Source: Apopatosoma sp963618495 (GTDB taxonomy: Bacteria; Bacillota; Clostridia; Oscillospirales; CAG-272). From it: a stretch of 64,000 nt of DNA. The stretch covers positions 1-64,000 of the forward strand of contig CAVESF010000001.1 of the NCBI GenBank assembly GCA_963618495.1, written 5' to 3'. This document shows, one piece after another, positions 17,061 to 25,757 of the stretch (its first letter is position 1; every line of letters begins with the position of its first letter). A model generated the notes under the pieces. That model did no database searches, was not told the origin of the DNA, and saw only the letters and a list, made by a program, of their open reading frames with translations. The translations under genes were made by a program, and so were the position numbers.

Positions 17061-17717
17061 TTATTCGCAAAAAACGGTTTCTTTTTCATAAAGCACGATG
17101 TTTTTGAAAATTTCGAGATGTGTCGAAAAAGATTTTGCCTCCGCTTTTTTCTGACCGCCGAAAATCGAAAAGACATACGGCTTTTCTTTCAGCGCTATCA
17201 CGACATCGTCGGAAAAGCATGAAAAAGCGGAACTCGTATCGTGAAAAGCGGTTTTCGAGAAAAGGATTCCCTTGTCGTCGTATGCGCTCTCGGGAATATT
17301 CTCGCCGAAAATATCCGAAAGCGGAACAAAAGCGTCCTTGCGGCTCTCGTAGGCGTCTTTCCTTATAAAATAGATGTAATACGGCTGATGGAGCATCGTG
17401 GAGAGGAAATCCTCGCCCGCGGCATTTATCTGCGCGTCCGAAGCGCTTGCTATCTTTCCGACATACGCAGTGCGCGAAAAGTTTATCTCCTTTTTCCCGT
17501 TTTCCGTAGTGTCGGGACAGATGTCTTCGAGAGTTTTCACTATCTCGGAATGCTGCACCGCCGAAATATAATCATCGCCGACATACATGAAAAGAGCATC
17601 GTAATTTACCTTTGCGGCAAGCTGTGCTATGAGCACGGCGACAAGAATTATCACGGCGCCGCCGATAAGCGTATGCCATTTGTAATGGTACCAGTAATTC
17701 TCAAGCCTCTTTTTCAT
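17061..17717 (-). CDS. Uncharacterised membrane-anchored protein
   Basis: A 218-residue protein. A short basic/aromatic N-terminus (MKKRLENYWYHYKWHT) leads into one membrane helix (about residues 17-36). The remaining 180 residues should lie outside the cytoplasm. The YWYHYKWHT-plus-one-helix start is a form I associate with a group of clostridial hypothetical proteins of similar size. No catalytic or metal motif is evident. The start at 17717 is set by AAGGAG 6 bases upstream. It lies between the restriction-modification pair and the tRNA operon. Function unknown. Confidence 0.65.
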   Translation of the reverse strand: MKKRLENYWYHYKWHTLIGGAVIILVAVLIAQLAAKVNYDALFMYVGDDYISAVQHSEIVKTLEDICPDTTENGKKEINFSRTAYVGKIASASDAQINAAGEDFLSTMLHQPYYIYFIRKDAYESRKDAFVPLSDIFGENIPESAYDDKGILFSKTAFHDTSSAFSCFSDDVVIALKEKPYVFSIFGGQKKAEAKSFSTHLEIFKNIVLYEKETVFCE

Positions 17718-17751
17718 AGCCTGCTCCTTTCGTGCCTGCAATAGCGCTTAA

Positions 17752-18843
17752 TCAAGGCTTCATTGCTTCTGTTCCTTGCTCCCTTGCAATATCATCAATC
17801 AAAGAGCTTAAAGGTCTCACATAATCTTTCATTCCAATATGCTTTTTTGCGCTTTGATATCTAAGGCTGCTATCAACCAAGTAAAAAACCTGACGTTGCT
17901 GACCGAGCATTGTAATTTTCTCATCACTCAAGTCTTTATCGTATGTTAAGATGTGCCATATTTCTTTTATTTTATAGCGAGATAACGCATTGCTGTCAGC
18001 TGATGAAACCTGCTTCCACCTTTCCCTGAGCGTCCTTTTACATGAAATACCAATGCTCCATCCATCCTTGCATTTAAACCACTTGTCAACCTCAATATCT
18101 GTTTGAAAATGATCTGGCTTTTCATGCGATTTAAAATTATAAAAGTTGAATAAGAATGTGGTTACGTCTTCAAGACTGCCACCAGCACGATTTTTCCTTT
18201 TTTGACCTATACGGCGCTCAAGCTCCTGAACAAAAGCAGTCAGCACAGCATTATTTTCAATTTCCGTTCTGTCATATTCCAAAGTTTCAAGATTTGCTCG
18301 CAGTCTTGTAAACTCTTTTACAATTTCAAGGCGTTCAGCATTCAAGCATCCGTTTACGCCCATGTCATCCCAAGTCGAAAGAATAATATCCACACGGCTG
18401 CGCCCCATAGAGCTTAGTATATTTTCCGCTACGGTTCTGCAATAAGAAACATCATCAGATGGGATATTGCTCACAACGCGATTTGCGGGAATAACGATAA
18501 ATTCAATGGTTACAAGAAAAACCATTAGATCCATCGAAGTCTTTATTTCGCTTTTTATATAATCTAAAAAATTCTCTTTTAACGTAATTGTCTTGGTGCT
18601 TGCTTTCGATGAATTTTTAATTTTTTCAGCGATAATACCCATGCAAATATTAAATTTGTCAATTTCCGAAATATTCTGGAGCAAAATAGCATTGGTTTCC
18701 GACAGTATACTTTTCATCAATTTTTCATTTTTTCCTATCGCACCAAATCTATCTGTATTCAGTAAATTTCTTGCAAACCAATATACATTTCTCCAAGGAC
18801 TGTTATAGATAACATCAATCAATTCTTTTTCGTTATCATGCAT
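17752..18843 (-). CDS. Putative type II restriction endonuclease (PD-(D/E)XK-like)
   Basis: A protein of about 363 residues that I do not recognise by family name. It carries a plausible nuclease core: acidic residues in TDIEVDKW (249-253), a short strand, then SIGISCKRTLRERWKQV with Cys268-Lys269, then Arg-Trp. The K-x-T-x4-RW-[KR]-Q arrangement resembles the active-site Lys region of EcoRII/SsoII-type enzymes. Its position directly after a DNA methyltransferase, overlapping it by 8 bases, is the main support. The start is uncertain: ATG at 18843, or an in-frame TTG at 18867. Base composition is clearly AT-richer than the flanking genes, suggesting transfer. Confidence 0.65.
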   Translation of the reverse strand: MHDNEKELIDVIYNSPWRNVYWFARNLLNTDRFGAIGKNEKLMKSILSETNAILLQNISEIDKFNICMGIIAEKIKNSSKASTKTITLKENFLDYIKSEIKTSMDLMVFLVTIEFIVIPANRVVSNIPSDDVSYCRTVAENILSSMGRSRVDIILSTWDDMGVNGCLNAERLEIVKEFTRLRANLETLEYDRTEIENNAVLTAFVQELERRIGQKRKNRAGGSLEDVTTFLFNFYNFKSHEKPDHFQTDIEVDKWFKCKDGWSIGISCKRTLRERWKQVSSADSNALSRYKIKEIWHILTYDKDLSDEKITMLGQQRQVFYLVDSSLRYQSAKKHIGMKDYVRPLSSLIDDIAREQGTEAMKP

Positions 18844-19609
18844 TTCTCCAGTCCTCACTTCCTTCAATTCGCGCTAACGCCATGCTGCAATATTTTTCAG
18901 ATTGTTCTATCATAATAAAGTCGCGCCCGTATTTTTTTGCAGATATAGCTGTTGTTCCCGAGCCGCAAAACGGGTCAAGTATCAGGCATCCGGTTGTGCT
19001 TTGAACGATCCTGTCGATAAGTGCTTCAGGAAACGGCGCAGGATGAGGATTTTTCATTTCCTGCTTGATTTCCCAAACATCCGTAAACTTATTTGCACCC
19101 TTTGCCAATCGAAATTTTTTTTTGCATATCAGATATATCTGCTCTGTGGTAGGCAAGAAATATCCCGCATTAAAATTTATGGCACCGCTTCTTTTCCATG
19201 TAATAACCTGCCTCACAGGAAAGTCCCTGACAATTTCGCCCCTGTCTTGCATAATCCCGTTTTGAACACGATTTTTGTTATTATAGAAAATTGCACCATC
19301 ATCTTTTATAAGGCGGAACATTTCCGAAACACATTGCTTTTGCCATTCTACATACTCAGGATATGGCATATTGTCATCATATTGACTATATCCTTCTTTT
19401 ATCGCTGCGTTTTTCCACTTTCCGCAACGAGTATTCTTTTTCAGTCCATTGCCAGTAGAGTTAAGCAAATTGTATGGCGGAGATGTAATTATCACGTCGA
19501 TACATTTGTCCGGCATCTTTTTCATTACTGCAAGGCAATCCCCACAGATTATATTGTTTATGGCATCTGTATATTCGAATTTATTATCAAAATCAATTAT
19601 TTTAGACAT
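18836..19609 (-). CDS. Beta-class DNA methyltransferase (N4-cytosine or N6-adenine)
   Basis: A 257-residue methyltransferase. Catalytic motif IV, TSPPY (42-46), precedes the SAM-binding motif I, DPFCGSGTT (212-220), with the target-recognition region between. This order defines the beta class. SPPY rather than NPPY or DPPY favours N4-cytosine, but N6-adenine enzymes with SPPY exist, so the base is open. It should protect the site cut by the downstream nuclease. The recognition sequence cannot be read from the protein. AGGAGTATAGAAG precedes the ATG. The gene is AT-rich relative to its neighbours. Confidence 0.9.
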   Translation of the reverse strand: MSKIIDFDNKFEYTDAINNIICGDCLAVMKKMPDKCIDVIITSPPYNLLNSTGNGLKKNTRCGKWKNAAIKEGYSQYDDNMPYPEYVEWQKQCVSEMFRLIKDDGAIFYNNKNRVQNGIMQDRGEIVRDFPVRQVITWKRSGAINFNAGYFLPTTEQIYLICKKKFRLAKGANKFTDVWEIKQEMKNPHPAPFPEALIDRIVQSTTGCLILDPFCGSGTTAISAKKYGRDFIMIEQSEKYCSMALARIEGSEDWRNA

Positions 19610-19622
19610 CTTCTATACTCCT

Positions 19623-19651
19623 AATATACTGCCAAATTTTCAGATAGACAA
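19623..19651 (-). promoter_or_regulatory. Promoter of the restriction-modification pair
   Basis: On the minus strand, TTGTCT (19646-19651), a 17-base spacer and TATATT (19623-19628). Transcription would start only about 7 bases before the methyltransferase ATG, so this transcript would be leaderless or nearly so, despite the AGGAG present in the DNA. Confidence 0.5.
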
Positions 19652-19701
19652 AATTGCATTAATATGCAGATGAAATTGAAGTTTTTTCCATTATTTGTCT
19701 T

Positions 19702-21657
19702 TTAATAAAGCTTTGCGCCTGCGGGGATATGATTATCAACCATCAGGAGATGAAGCTTTTCTTCGCCCTCCTCGTGATGAACCGCGCTTATAAGCATACC
19801 GCAGGATTCTATGCCCATCATCGCTCTGGGCGGGAGATTTGTGATGGCGATGCAGGTCTTGCCGATAAGCTCCTCCGGCTCATAATAAGCATGAATGCCG
19901 CTGAGTATCGTTCTGTTTTCGCCCGTGCCGTCATCGAGTGTAAATTTCAGAAGCTTCTTCGACTTCGGAACGGCCTCGCAGGCAAGAACCTTGACCGCTC
20001 TGAAATCCGACTTTACAAATGTTTCAAAATCGACATAATCCTTGAAGAGCGGCTCTATCTCAACTTTTGAGAAATCGATGACCTCAGGCTCGGATTTCTT
20101 CTCTTCTTTCGGCTCCTCAGCCTTTGATTCGTCACTCTTCTTTTTGCCGTCTGTAATCGGCTTCATCGTCGGGAAGAGGATGACATCGCGGATGTTTTCT
20201 TCTCCCGTGAGGAGCATTACGAGTCTGTCTATGCCGATGCCGAGACCGCCCGTGGGAGGAAGTCCGTATTCGAGCGCGCAGATATAGTCGTCATCTATAT
20301 CGCAAGCCTCCTCGTCGCCCTGTGCCTTGAGCAGAGCCTGCGCCTCAAAGCGCTCGCGCTGGTCTATCGGGTCGTTAAGCTCTGAGAAAGCGTTTCCATG
20401 CTCTCTGCCGACTATGAAAAGCTCAAAGCGCTGTGTATATCTTGTATCCGCAGGGTCTTTCTTCGCAAGGGGAGAAATCTCCACAGGATAGTGCGTGATG
20501 AAAGTAGGCTGGATAAGCTTTGCCTCTACATATTCATCAAAGAAGAGGTTTACTATATCGCCTATCTTGTGGCGCTCCTCATATGCGATGTTATGTTCCT
20601 TTGCGGCGGCTCTTGCCTCCTCGAGAGTGGTAATCTTATCGAAGTCAACGCCGGAATAAAGCTTCACGGCATCTACCATCTTCATTCTCGCAAAAGGCTT
20701 TTCAAGGTCGATATCTATGCCTGCATAGCTTATCTTCTCCGTTCCGAGGACATTCTTTGCCACCGTGCGGATAAGCTCCTCTGTCAGGTTCATTATTCCC
20801 TCAAAATCGGTATATGCCTGATAAAGCTCGAGCAGAGTAAATTCGGGATTATGTCTTGTATCCATTCCCTCATTGCGGAAAACTCTGCCTATCTCGTAAA
20901 CTTTCTCGAATCCGCCGACGATAAGTCGCTTCAGATGAAGCTCGAGCGCGATTCTCATGTACATGGGAATATCGAGCGCATTGTGATGCGTTATAAAGGG
21001 ACGCGCGGAAGCGCCGCCCGCAATATTGTGAAGCACGGGGGTTTCAACCTCGCAGAAGCCCTTGTCATCAAGGAATCTGCGTATCTCGCGGATGATAGCC
21101 GAACGCTTTGCAAAAGTTTCTCGAACCTCGGGATTTACGATGAGGTCAACATATCTCTGGCGATAGCGCAGGTCTGTATCCTTGAGTCCGTGATACTTCT
21201 CGGGAAGAGGAAGCAGAGACTTGGAAAGAAGCATTATCTTTGTTGCATGGACGGAAATTTCGCCCATCTGCGTGCGGAATACGACGCCCTCTACTCCGAA
21301 GATATCGCCGATATCGCACTTTTTGAAAGCGGCGTAGTCCTCTTCGCCGACATCGTCGCGCTTTACATAAACCTGTATTCTGTCCGTGCCGTCGCGCAAA
21401 TCCATGAATGAAGCCTTGCCCATAATACGGCGGCTCATCATTCTGCCCGCGATGGAAACGCTCCTGCCCTCATATCCGGAAAAGTCGTTTTTGATATCGA
21501 GCGCATGCGCGTTTATATCGTATTTCACTACGGTAAAGGGGTCTTTTCCGTCTGCTCTGAGCGCGGCAAGCTTATCGCGTCTTATCTGAAGGATTTCGTT
21601 TACCTTTTCCTCGGTCAGCTCTTCTGCCGCCTTGTTCTGATTTTCAAATTCTGCCAT
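19702..21657 (-). CDS. lysS: Lysyl-tRNA synthetase (class II) with C-terminal EMAPII/Trbp111-type tRNA-binding domain
   Basis: A 651-residue enzyme. Residues 1 to about 494 are a complete class II LysRS: an N-terminal OB-fold anticodon-binding domain, motif 2 with FRNEGMDTRHNPEFT, and motif 3 GLGIGIDRLVMLLTGEENI, ending in ILFPTMKP. A charged Lys/Glu/Ser linker (about 497-543) joins it to residues 545-651. These match the tRNA-binding OB domain found at the C-terminus of many MetRS (FVKSDFRAVKV, NLPPRAMMGIESCGMLISA). A standard bacterial LysRS is about 490-510 residues, so this is a fusion. GAGGAGAAA precedes the ATG. It is downstream of greA. Confidence 0.95.
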   Translation of the reverse strand: MAEFENQNKAAEELTEEKVNEILQIRRDKLAALRADGKDPFTVVKYDINAHALDIKNDFSGYEGRSVSIAGRMMSRRIMGKASFMDLRDGTDRIQVYVKRDDVGEEDYAAFKKCDIGDIFGVEGVVFRTQMGEISVHATKIMLLSKSLLPLPEKYHGLKDTDLRYRQRYVDLIVNPEVRETFAKRSAIIREIRRFLDDKGFCEVETPVLHNIAGGASARPFITHHNALDIPMYMRIALELHLKRLIVGGFEKVYEIGRVFRNEGMDTRHNPEFTLLELYQAYTDFEGIMNLTEELIRTVAKNVLGTEKISYAGIDIDLEKPFARMKMVDAVKLYSGVDFDKITTLEEARAAAKEHNIAYEERHKIGDIVNLFFDEYVEAKLIQPTFITHYPVEISPLAKKDPADTRYTQRFELFIVGREHGNAFSELNDPIDQRERFEAQALLKAQGDEEACDIDDDYICALEYGLPPTGGLGIGIDRLVMLLTGEENIRDVILFPTMKPITDGKKKSDESKAEEPKEEKKSEPEVIDFSKVEIEPLFKDYVDFETFVKSDFRAVKVLACEAVPKSKKLLKFTLDDGTGENRTILSGIHAYYEPEELIGKTCIAITNLPPRAMMGIESCGMLISAVHHEEGEEKLHLLMVDNHIPAGAKLY

Positions 21658-21683
21658 TTCGGTTTCTCCTCGATATTTTCAGT

Positions 21684-22160
21684 TTAGTTTCTTGTTATCT
21701 TCAGTATCTTGAATTTTGCCGTGCCGTCCGGAACCTCGACGGTCACGATATCGCCTACCTTTGTGCCGATGAGAGCCTTGCCTATCGGAGACTGATCGGA
21801 GATTTTTCTCGCCGCAGGGTCAACCTCGTGGGAGTTTACTATAGTAAATTCATCCTCTTCGTCATATTCCATATCAAGCACACCGACTGTGACACCGGGT
21901 CTTACGGAATCCGTCTGTATCTCGCTGTCGGAAATAACCGTGACATGCTTGAGAGTTTCCTCAAGCTCGGCTATCTGCGCCTCGACTTTAGCCTGCTCGT
22001 TTTTAGCCTCGTCATATTCGCTGTTTTCAGAAAGATCGCCGAAAGAACGAGCTATGCCGACATTTTCAGCCGCCTCTTTACGCTTTACGCTTTTCAGAAA
22101 GTCAAGCTCCTCCTTGAGCTTTACAAGTCCGCTTTCCGTAATTACAATTTGTTTTGCCAT
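21684..22160 (-). CDS. greA: Transcription elongation factor GreA
   Basis: A 158-residue protein with the two GreA parts: an N-terminal antiparallel coiled coil (residues 1-75) with the acidic tip around DLSENSEYDEAK, and a C-terminal FKBP-like domain ending in SPIGKALIGTKVGDIVTVEVP. It inserts into the RNA polymerase secondary channel and triggers cleavage of backtracked RNA. Its length is standard. It lies 26 bases before lysS, a pairing seen in other Firmicutes, and shortly after the S41 protease gene. Confidence 0.97.
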   Translation of the reverse strand: MAKQIVITESGLVKLKEELDFLKSVKRKEAAENVGIARSFGDLSENSEYDEAKNEQAKVEAQIAELEETLKHVTVISDSEIQTDSVRPGVTVGVLDMEYDEEDEFTIVNSHEVDPAARKISDQSPIGKALIGTKVGDIVTVEVPDGTAKFKILKITRN

Positions 22161-22211
22161 TTCAGAATATCTCCCTTTTGATAATTATTTAAATAGTTTA
22201 TTTATTCCGTT

Positions 22212-23579
22212 TTATTTAATCTTTGAGTAAGCCTCGTCAAGAGCCGCTTTCAGCTGTGCGTCCTCGTCCTCGGTGAGCGTCATCAGATTTCTGTTTTTAT
22301 ATTCGTCGGCTATTTCAACGGCGATATCGGGTGCTATTCCCTCTCCGTCATAATTATCGGAAAAAGGAGGCGCATAGAGGAACGATGTCACCATGAGCAC
22401 GCCGCTTCCCACGCCGAAGCCGCTCTGACCGCAGCCCTTGCCGAATGTGTTTGCGCCGACTATGGTCACCTTGCCGTAGTCGCGCAGTGCCGATGTAAAA
22501 AGCTCCGCCGCGGAAGCCGAATTTTCGTCTGCGAGGACTACCATCGGTACATTTATCTCGCTCGCGTCTGATTTGTAGGTCTGCTCGAGAACAAGCTCAT
22601 TGTCCTTTTTGCCGAAGATGCGCACAATTGGTCCCTCGGGAAGCAGATAATCGAGCATCGAGCATACTGCCGAAAGCTCGCCGCCGGGATTCCCGCGGAC
22701 ATCGAATATCAGGCTCTCACAGCCATCGGCAAGTGCCGCTTCTACAGCCGCCTTGAACTGATTCGGCGTAACGGAATAGAAGTTTGTTATATTGATGTGC
22801 GCTATCTTTTTGCCGTCGCGCTCGTATTCGCTTGCGATTACGGTCTGCGCTTCGTAGTTGTTTCTGGTAACGATGATGTCCTGCTCCGCGCCGTCGCGTC
22901 TTACCGTGAGCGTGACCTTTGTCCCCGCAGTGCCGGCAACAAGGCTGACCGCCTCATTGTAGCCGATATCGGCTATCCTCTTGCCGTCAACGGCGACTAT
23001 CACATCGCCCTTTTTCATTCCCGCTTCCATCGCGGGGCTCGACTGCATGACATAAACTATCTCTATGCCGTCGTCGGTCTGCACTATATAAACGCCGATG
23101 CCGACTGAATTTCCGCTCATCTTGGCGGAAAAATCAGCCCATTCCTCCGCGTTGTAATAAACCGCATAGTCATCGCCCGAGTAATAAGCATATGCATGGA
23201 GGAGCGCGTCGTTTATCGCGTCGCTGTCGACATCATAGATATAATTTCCCTTGAAAATATCTATCATGTCGAAAAGGTCTTTATATTTCGCCAGTTCTCC
23301 GCGCTCTTTGTTCAGCTTCGCGCTGTAATTGACGCTCGCTATGATATATGTCGTCTGAAAGGTTATCAGCACAGCAAGCGCAATGAGAAATATCGAGAGC
23401 ACGAGAGAAATTTTCTTCGGCTTTCTCACATTGACATTCACATCCGCATATGCGGGCATGCCTGCCGCGTTTCCGGCGGAAGCTGCGCTCTCTGCGTAAG
23501 TTATATTCTCCGCAGATGCTGCCTGCTCCCTCTCATCCGTATTTTCGCGATTATTGGTGTTTTCAATATTGTTTTCCAT
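22212..23579 (-). CDS. S41-family C-terminal processing peptidase (CtpA-like)
   Basis: A 455-residue protein. A roughly 50-residue cytoplasmic N-terminus rich in Asn, Glu and Ala is followed by one membrane anchor (about 57-78), then a PDZ domain (about 150-230, GVYIVQTDDGIEIVYV) and the S41 protease domain. The catalytic Ser356 is in ENSASAAE and Lys381 in TFGKG, 25 residues apart as in CtpA. It should cleave C-termini of exported proteins; in spore formers some homologues act in sigma signalling. CGGAGATTTTTT precedes the ATG. The CdaR-like gene upstream ends with a terminator. Confidence 0.92.
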   Translation of the reverse strand: MENNIENTNNRENTDEREQAASAENITYAESAASAGNAAGMPAYADVNVNVRKPKKISLVLSIFLIALAVLITFQTTYIIASVNYSAKLNKERGELAKYKDLFDMIDIFKGNYIYDVDSDAINDALLHAYAYYSGDDYAVYYNAEEWADFSAKMSGNSVGIGVYIVQTDDGIEIVYVMQSSPAMEAGMKKGDVIVAVDGKRIADIGYNEAVSLVAGTAGTKVTLTVRRDGAEQDIIVTRNNYEAQTVIASEYERDGKKIAHINITNFYSVTPNQFKAAVEAALADGCESLIFDVRGNPGGELSAVCSMLDYLLPEGPIVRIFGKKDNELVLEQTYKSDASEINVPMVVLADENSASAAELFTSALRDYGKVTIVGANTFGKGCGQSGFGVGSGVLMVTSFLYAPPFSDNYDGEGIAPDIAVEIADEYKNRNLMTLTEDEDAQLKAALDEAYSKIK

Positions 23580-23646
23580 AAAAAATCTCCGTATAAAAAA
23601 TCATATTCAGAGAATATGCGACAAAAAAATCCGCCGATTATTCCGC

Positions 23647-23679
23647 AAAAGAGCGACCCGATATTCAAACGGTTCGCTC
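23647..23679 (-). terminator. Terminator after the CdaR/PucR-like gene
   Basis: On the minus strand, GAGCGAACCG and CGGGTCGCTC form a 10-bp stem with one mismatch and a 9-base loop, followed by TTTTGC. It begins 12 bases beyond the stop at 23691. Confidence 0.7.
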
Positions 23680-23690
23680 CGGAGTCTGTA

Positions 23691-24776
23691 TCAATATCTG
23701 TTGCTCTTCGAATTGAGGTAGCTTCTGACCATGAGAGCCACCTTGAAGGTTATCGCGTCTTCAAATTCGCGCAGGTCAAGACCTGTTATTTTCTTTATCT
23801 TGTCAAGTCTGTAGACAAGCGTATTTCTGTGGACAAACATCTTTCTCGATGTTTCGGAAACATTGAGGTTGTTCTCGAAGAAGCTCTGGATTGTCGAGAG
23901 CGTCTCGCGGTCGAGCGCGTCTATAGAGCCCTTCTGGAAAACTTCGTTCAAGAAGATTTCGCAGAGCGTCACCGGAAGCTGATAGATAAGTCTTCCTATG
24001 CCGAGATTCTCATAGCTTACTATTCGCTTGTCGGAATCGAAGATGTGACCGACCTCGAGAGCCGCCTGCGCTTCCCTGTATGAACGTGAAATATCCTTGA
24101 TATTCTCTGCGGGGCTGCCGATACCGATGGAAATCTTGGCATAGAATTCCGATGCAAGAGTATCGACTATCTCCGTCGCCGTCTTTTCAAGCTCGGCAAG
24201 TTCCGTATCGGGCTTCAGCTCGCGGACAAGAACGATATCGCGCTCGCCTGTGCTGATTACATAATCCTGATTTGAATTCGGGAACATATTCTGGATTATA
24301 TCAAAAGGAGATGTCTCCGTATTCGAGCCGAATTTGATAAGGAAAACCACGCGCCATACATCCGAGGCGAAATTCAGCTCCTTGCTTCTTATATACATAT
24401 CTCCGGGGAGAACATTGTCGAGAAGCACATTCTTTATAAACGATGTCTTGTCGTATTTGTCGTCGTGGTAATTTTTGATATTGTTCAGAGCGACGGCAAG
24501 CACGCTGGACATCTGCGATGCCAGCTCATCCTCACCCTGAATAAATACGATATATTCGGAATTTGTATCCTGAGACATGGGTCTGTAGGTAAATCCGCCG
24601 TATGTTACGACATCGGAGACATAGCTCATTTCTTCTTTGATATTCTGCCTTGTTTCACCTATTTTCATAAGATCACTGCAGGCAACTATGACTGCGTTGT
24701 CGTCTATGACACCTATCGTTCTGCCTATGGCATCCTTCATCTGATGGATAACGCCCTGAAACAATCTGCTCGACAT
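23691..24776 (-). CDS. CdaR/PucR-type transcriptional regulator
   Basis: A 361-residue regulator. The C-terminal helix-turn-helix has the PucR/CdaR HTH_30 form (ENNLNVSETSRKMFVHRNTLVYRLDKI as a reference pattern; key residues V-S-E-T-S, H-R-N-T-L, Y-R-L). It is preceded by a GGDEF-like alpha/beta domain (about 200-280) with the SIGIGSP segment. The N-terminal 120 residues look like a ligand-sensing domain. Relatives respond to sugar diacids, purines or cell stress, but the ligand here is unknown. The start at 24776 is set by AGGAGGAGAAG; the upstream in-frame TTG contains that site. It has its own promoter. Confidence 0.82.
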   Translation of the reverse strand: MSSRLFQGVIHQMKDAIGRTIGVIDDNAVIVACSDLMKIGETRQNIKEEMSYVSDVVTYGGFTYRPMSQDTNSEYIVFIQGEDELASQMSSVLAVALNNIKNYHDDKYDKTSFIKNVLLDNVLPGDMYIRSKELNFASDVWRVVFLIKFGSNTETSPFDIIQNMFPNSNQDYVISTGERDIVLVRELKPDTELAELEKTATEIVDTLASEFYAKISIGIGSPAENIKDISRSYREAQAALEVGHIFDSDKRIVSYENLGIGRLIYQLPVTLCEIFLNEVFQKGSIDALDRETLSTIQSFFENNLNVSETSRKMFVHRNTLVYRLDKIKKITGLDLREFEDAITFKVALMVRSYLNSKSNRY

Positions 24777-24798
24777 ATTTATCTTCTCCTCCTGCAAC

Positions 24799-24811
24799 GA
24801 CGAAATTCGTC
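24799..24811. promoter_or_regulatory. 13-base palindrome in the leader of the CdaR-like gene
   Basis: GACGAAATTCGTC is a perfect palindrome about a central A. It lies between the transcription start (about 24835) and the ribosome-binding site, where a bound repressor would block transcription. It is a candidate autoregulatory operator or a short mRNA hairpin. Confidence 0.4.
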
Positions 24812-24841
24812 AGTTTGCAACACTTTTTAACATATATACAT

Positions 24842-24870
24842 ATTCTAACTCAAAATTTGTGAAATTTCAA
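24842..24870 (-). promoter_or_regulatory. Promoter of the CdaR-like gene
   Basis: On the minus strand, TTGAAA (24865-24870), a 17-base spacer and TAGAAT (24842-24847), with a leader of about 60 bases. Confidence 0.72.
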
Positions 24871-24896
24871 TAGTTTTTTCGTAAAAATATCTAAAA

Positions 24897-25694
24897 TCAC
24901 ATCATTTTTATAGTGCAGAATATACCAAGGGCAAGATATATTACAAAAAATGATACTATCAGATACACCGTCATGAAATTGACCGCCATGCATACAGCCG
25001 CAAATGCCACGAGCAGCACCGCCATGATGACCCAAAATACATTATAGAACTTTGCGTCCTCTCTTTTCTCCGTCGCCTTGCCGAAGAGCTTCACTCCCTT
25101 TTTGCCGGAAACGAGCATGAGAACGATGATAGCCACGGGAGCGGCAAAGCAGTATATTTTGGATATTATTTCGAGTGCCTTGTCAAGACCGTAGTTTGCA
25201 GAGCTTCCCGCATAGTAGAGAGCGATGCCGGAAACGACGGAGAAAAGCGAAAACTCGAAAAAGCTTCTTGCGCATATATTATAAAGGAAAGCGAGCAGGA
25301 CAGCCGCAAAAAAAAGCACCTGAACCTTTATCATCGCGTTTGAAAGGAAGCGTATCAGCACAAACGAAACAAGCGCGAAGATAACTGAACTCATGATTCC
25401 GAACGAGGTGACAACCTTGCCGGATTCGTCCTTCCCTTTTTTCCTTGTGCATATATAGTACACTGCCGAAAGAACCGCAAGCACAGCGAGGGATATGATG
25501 ACAAGCGTGATAGCGGATACCACGGGCTTGTCGTTTATTATGATATAGGAGAAAAGCTTCGCCTTGTATTTGTCGAGCAGAGTGAGCGCTCCGAAGCCCG
25601 CCATAGCGACAAAGATAAGCGCAATGACTCTGTAGATGGCAGTCTCTTCCGCCTTTGCATTATACTTCTTGTTTTCTTTGGTGTTCATATCCAT
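24897..25694 (-). CDS. Uncharacterised multi-pass membrane protein
   Basis: A 265-residue integral membrane protein with about seven hydrophobic helices. It has a short charged N-terminus (MDMNTKENKKYNAKAEE) and charged loops such as CTRKKGKDESGK and FGKATEKREDAK. I cannot assign it to a transporter or enzyme family: no conserved charged residues inside helices and no nucleotide motif are visible. It follows rsmE on the same strand (63-base gap) and is probably transcribed with it. The Shine-Dalgarno is poor, so the start could be either of two neighbouring ATGs. Confidence 0.55.
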   Translation of the reverse strand: MDMNTKENKKYNAKAEETAIYRVIALIFVAMAGFGALTLLDKYKAKLFSYIIINDKPVVSAITLVIISLAVLAVLSAVYYICTRKKGKDESGKVVTSFGIMSSVIFALVSFVLIRFLSNAMIKVQVLFFAAVLLAFLYNICARSFFEFSLFSVVSGIALYYAGSSANYGLDKALEIISKIYCFAAPVAIIVLMLVSGKKGVKLFGKATEKREDAKFYNVFWVIMAVLLVAFAAVCMAVNFMTVYLIVSFFVIYLALGIFCTIKMM

Positions 25695-25757
25695 TTTCCA
25701 TTTCCCGGCGATAAAATTTTAATGTTTTTATTTGCCTCCGTTCGCCGCACGGAAAGC

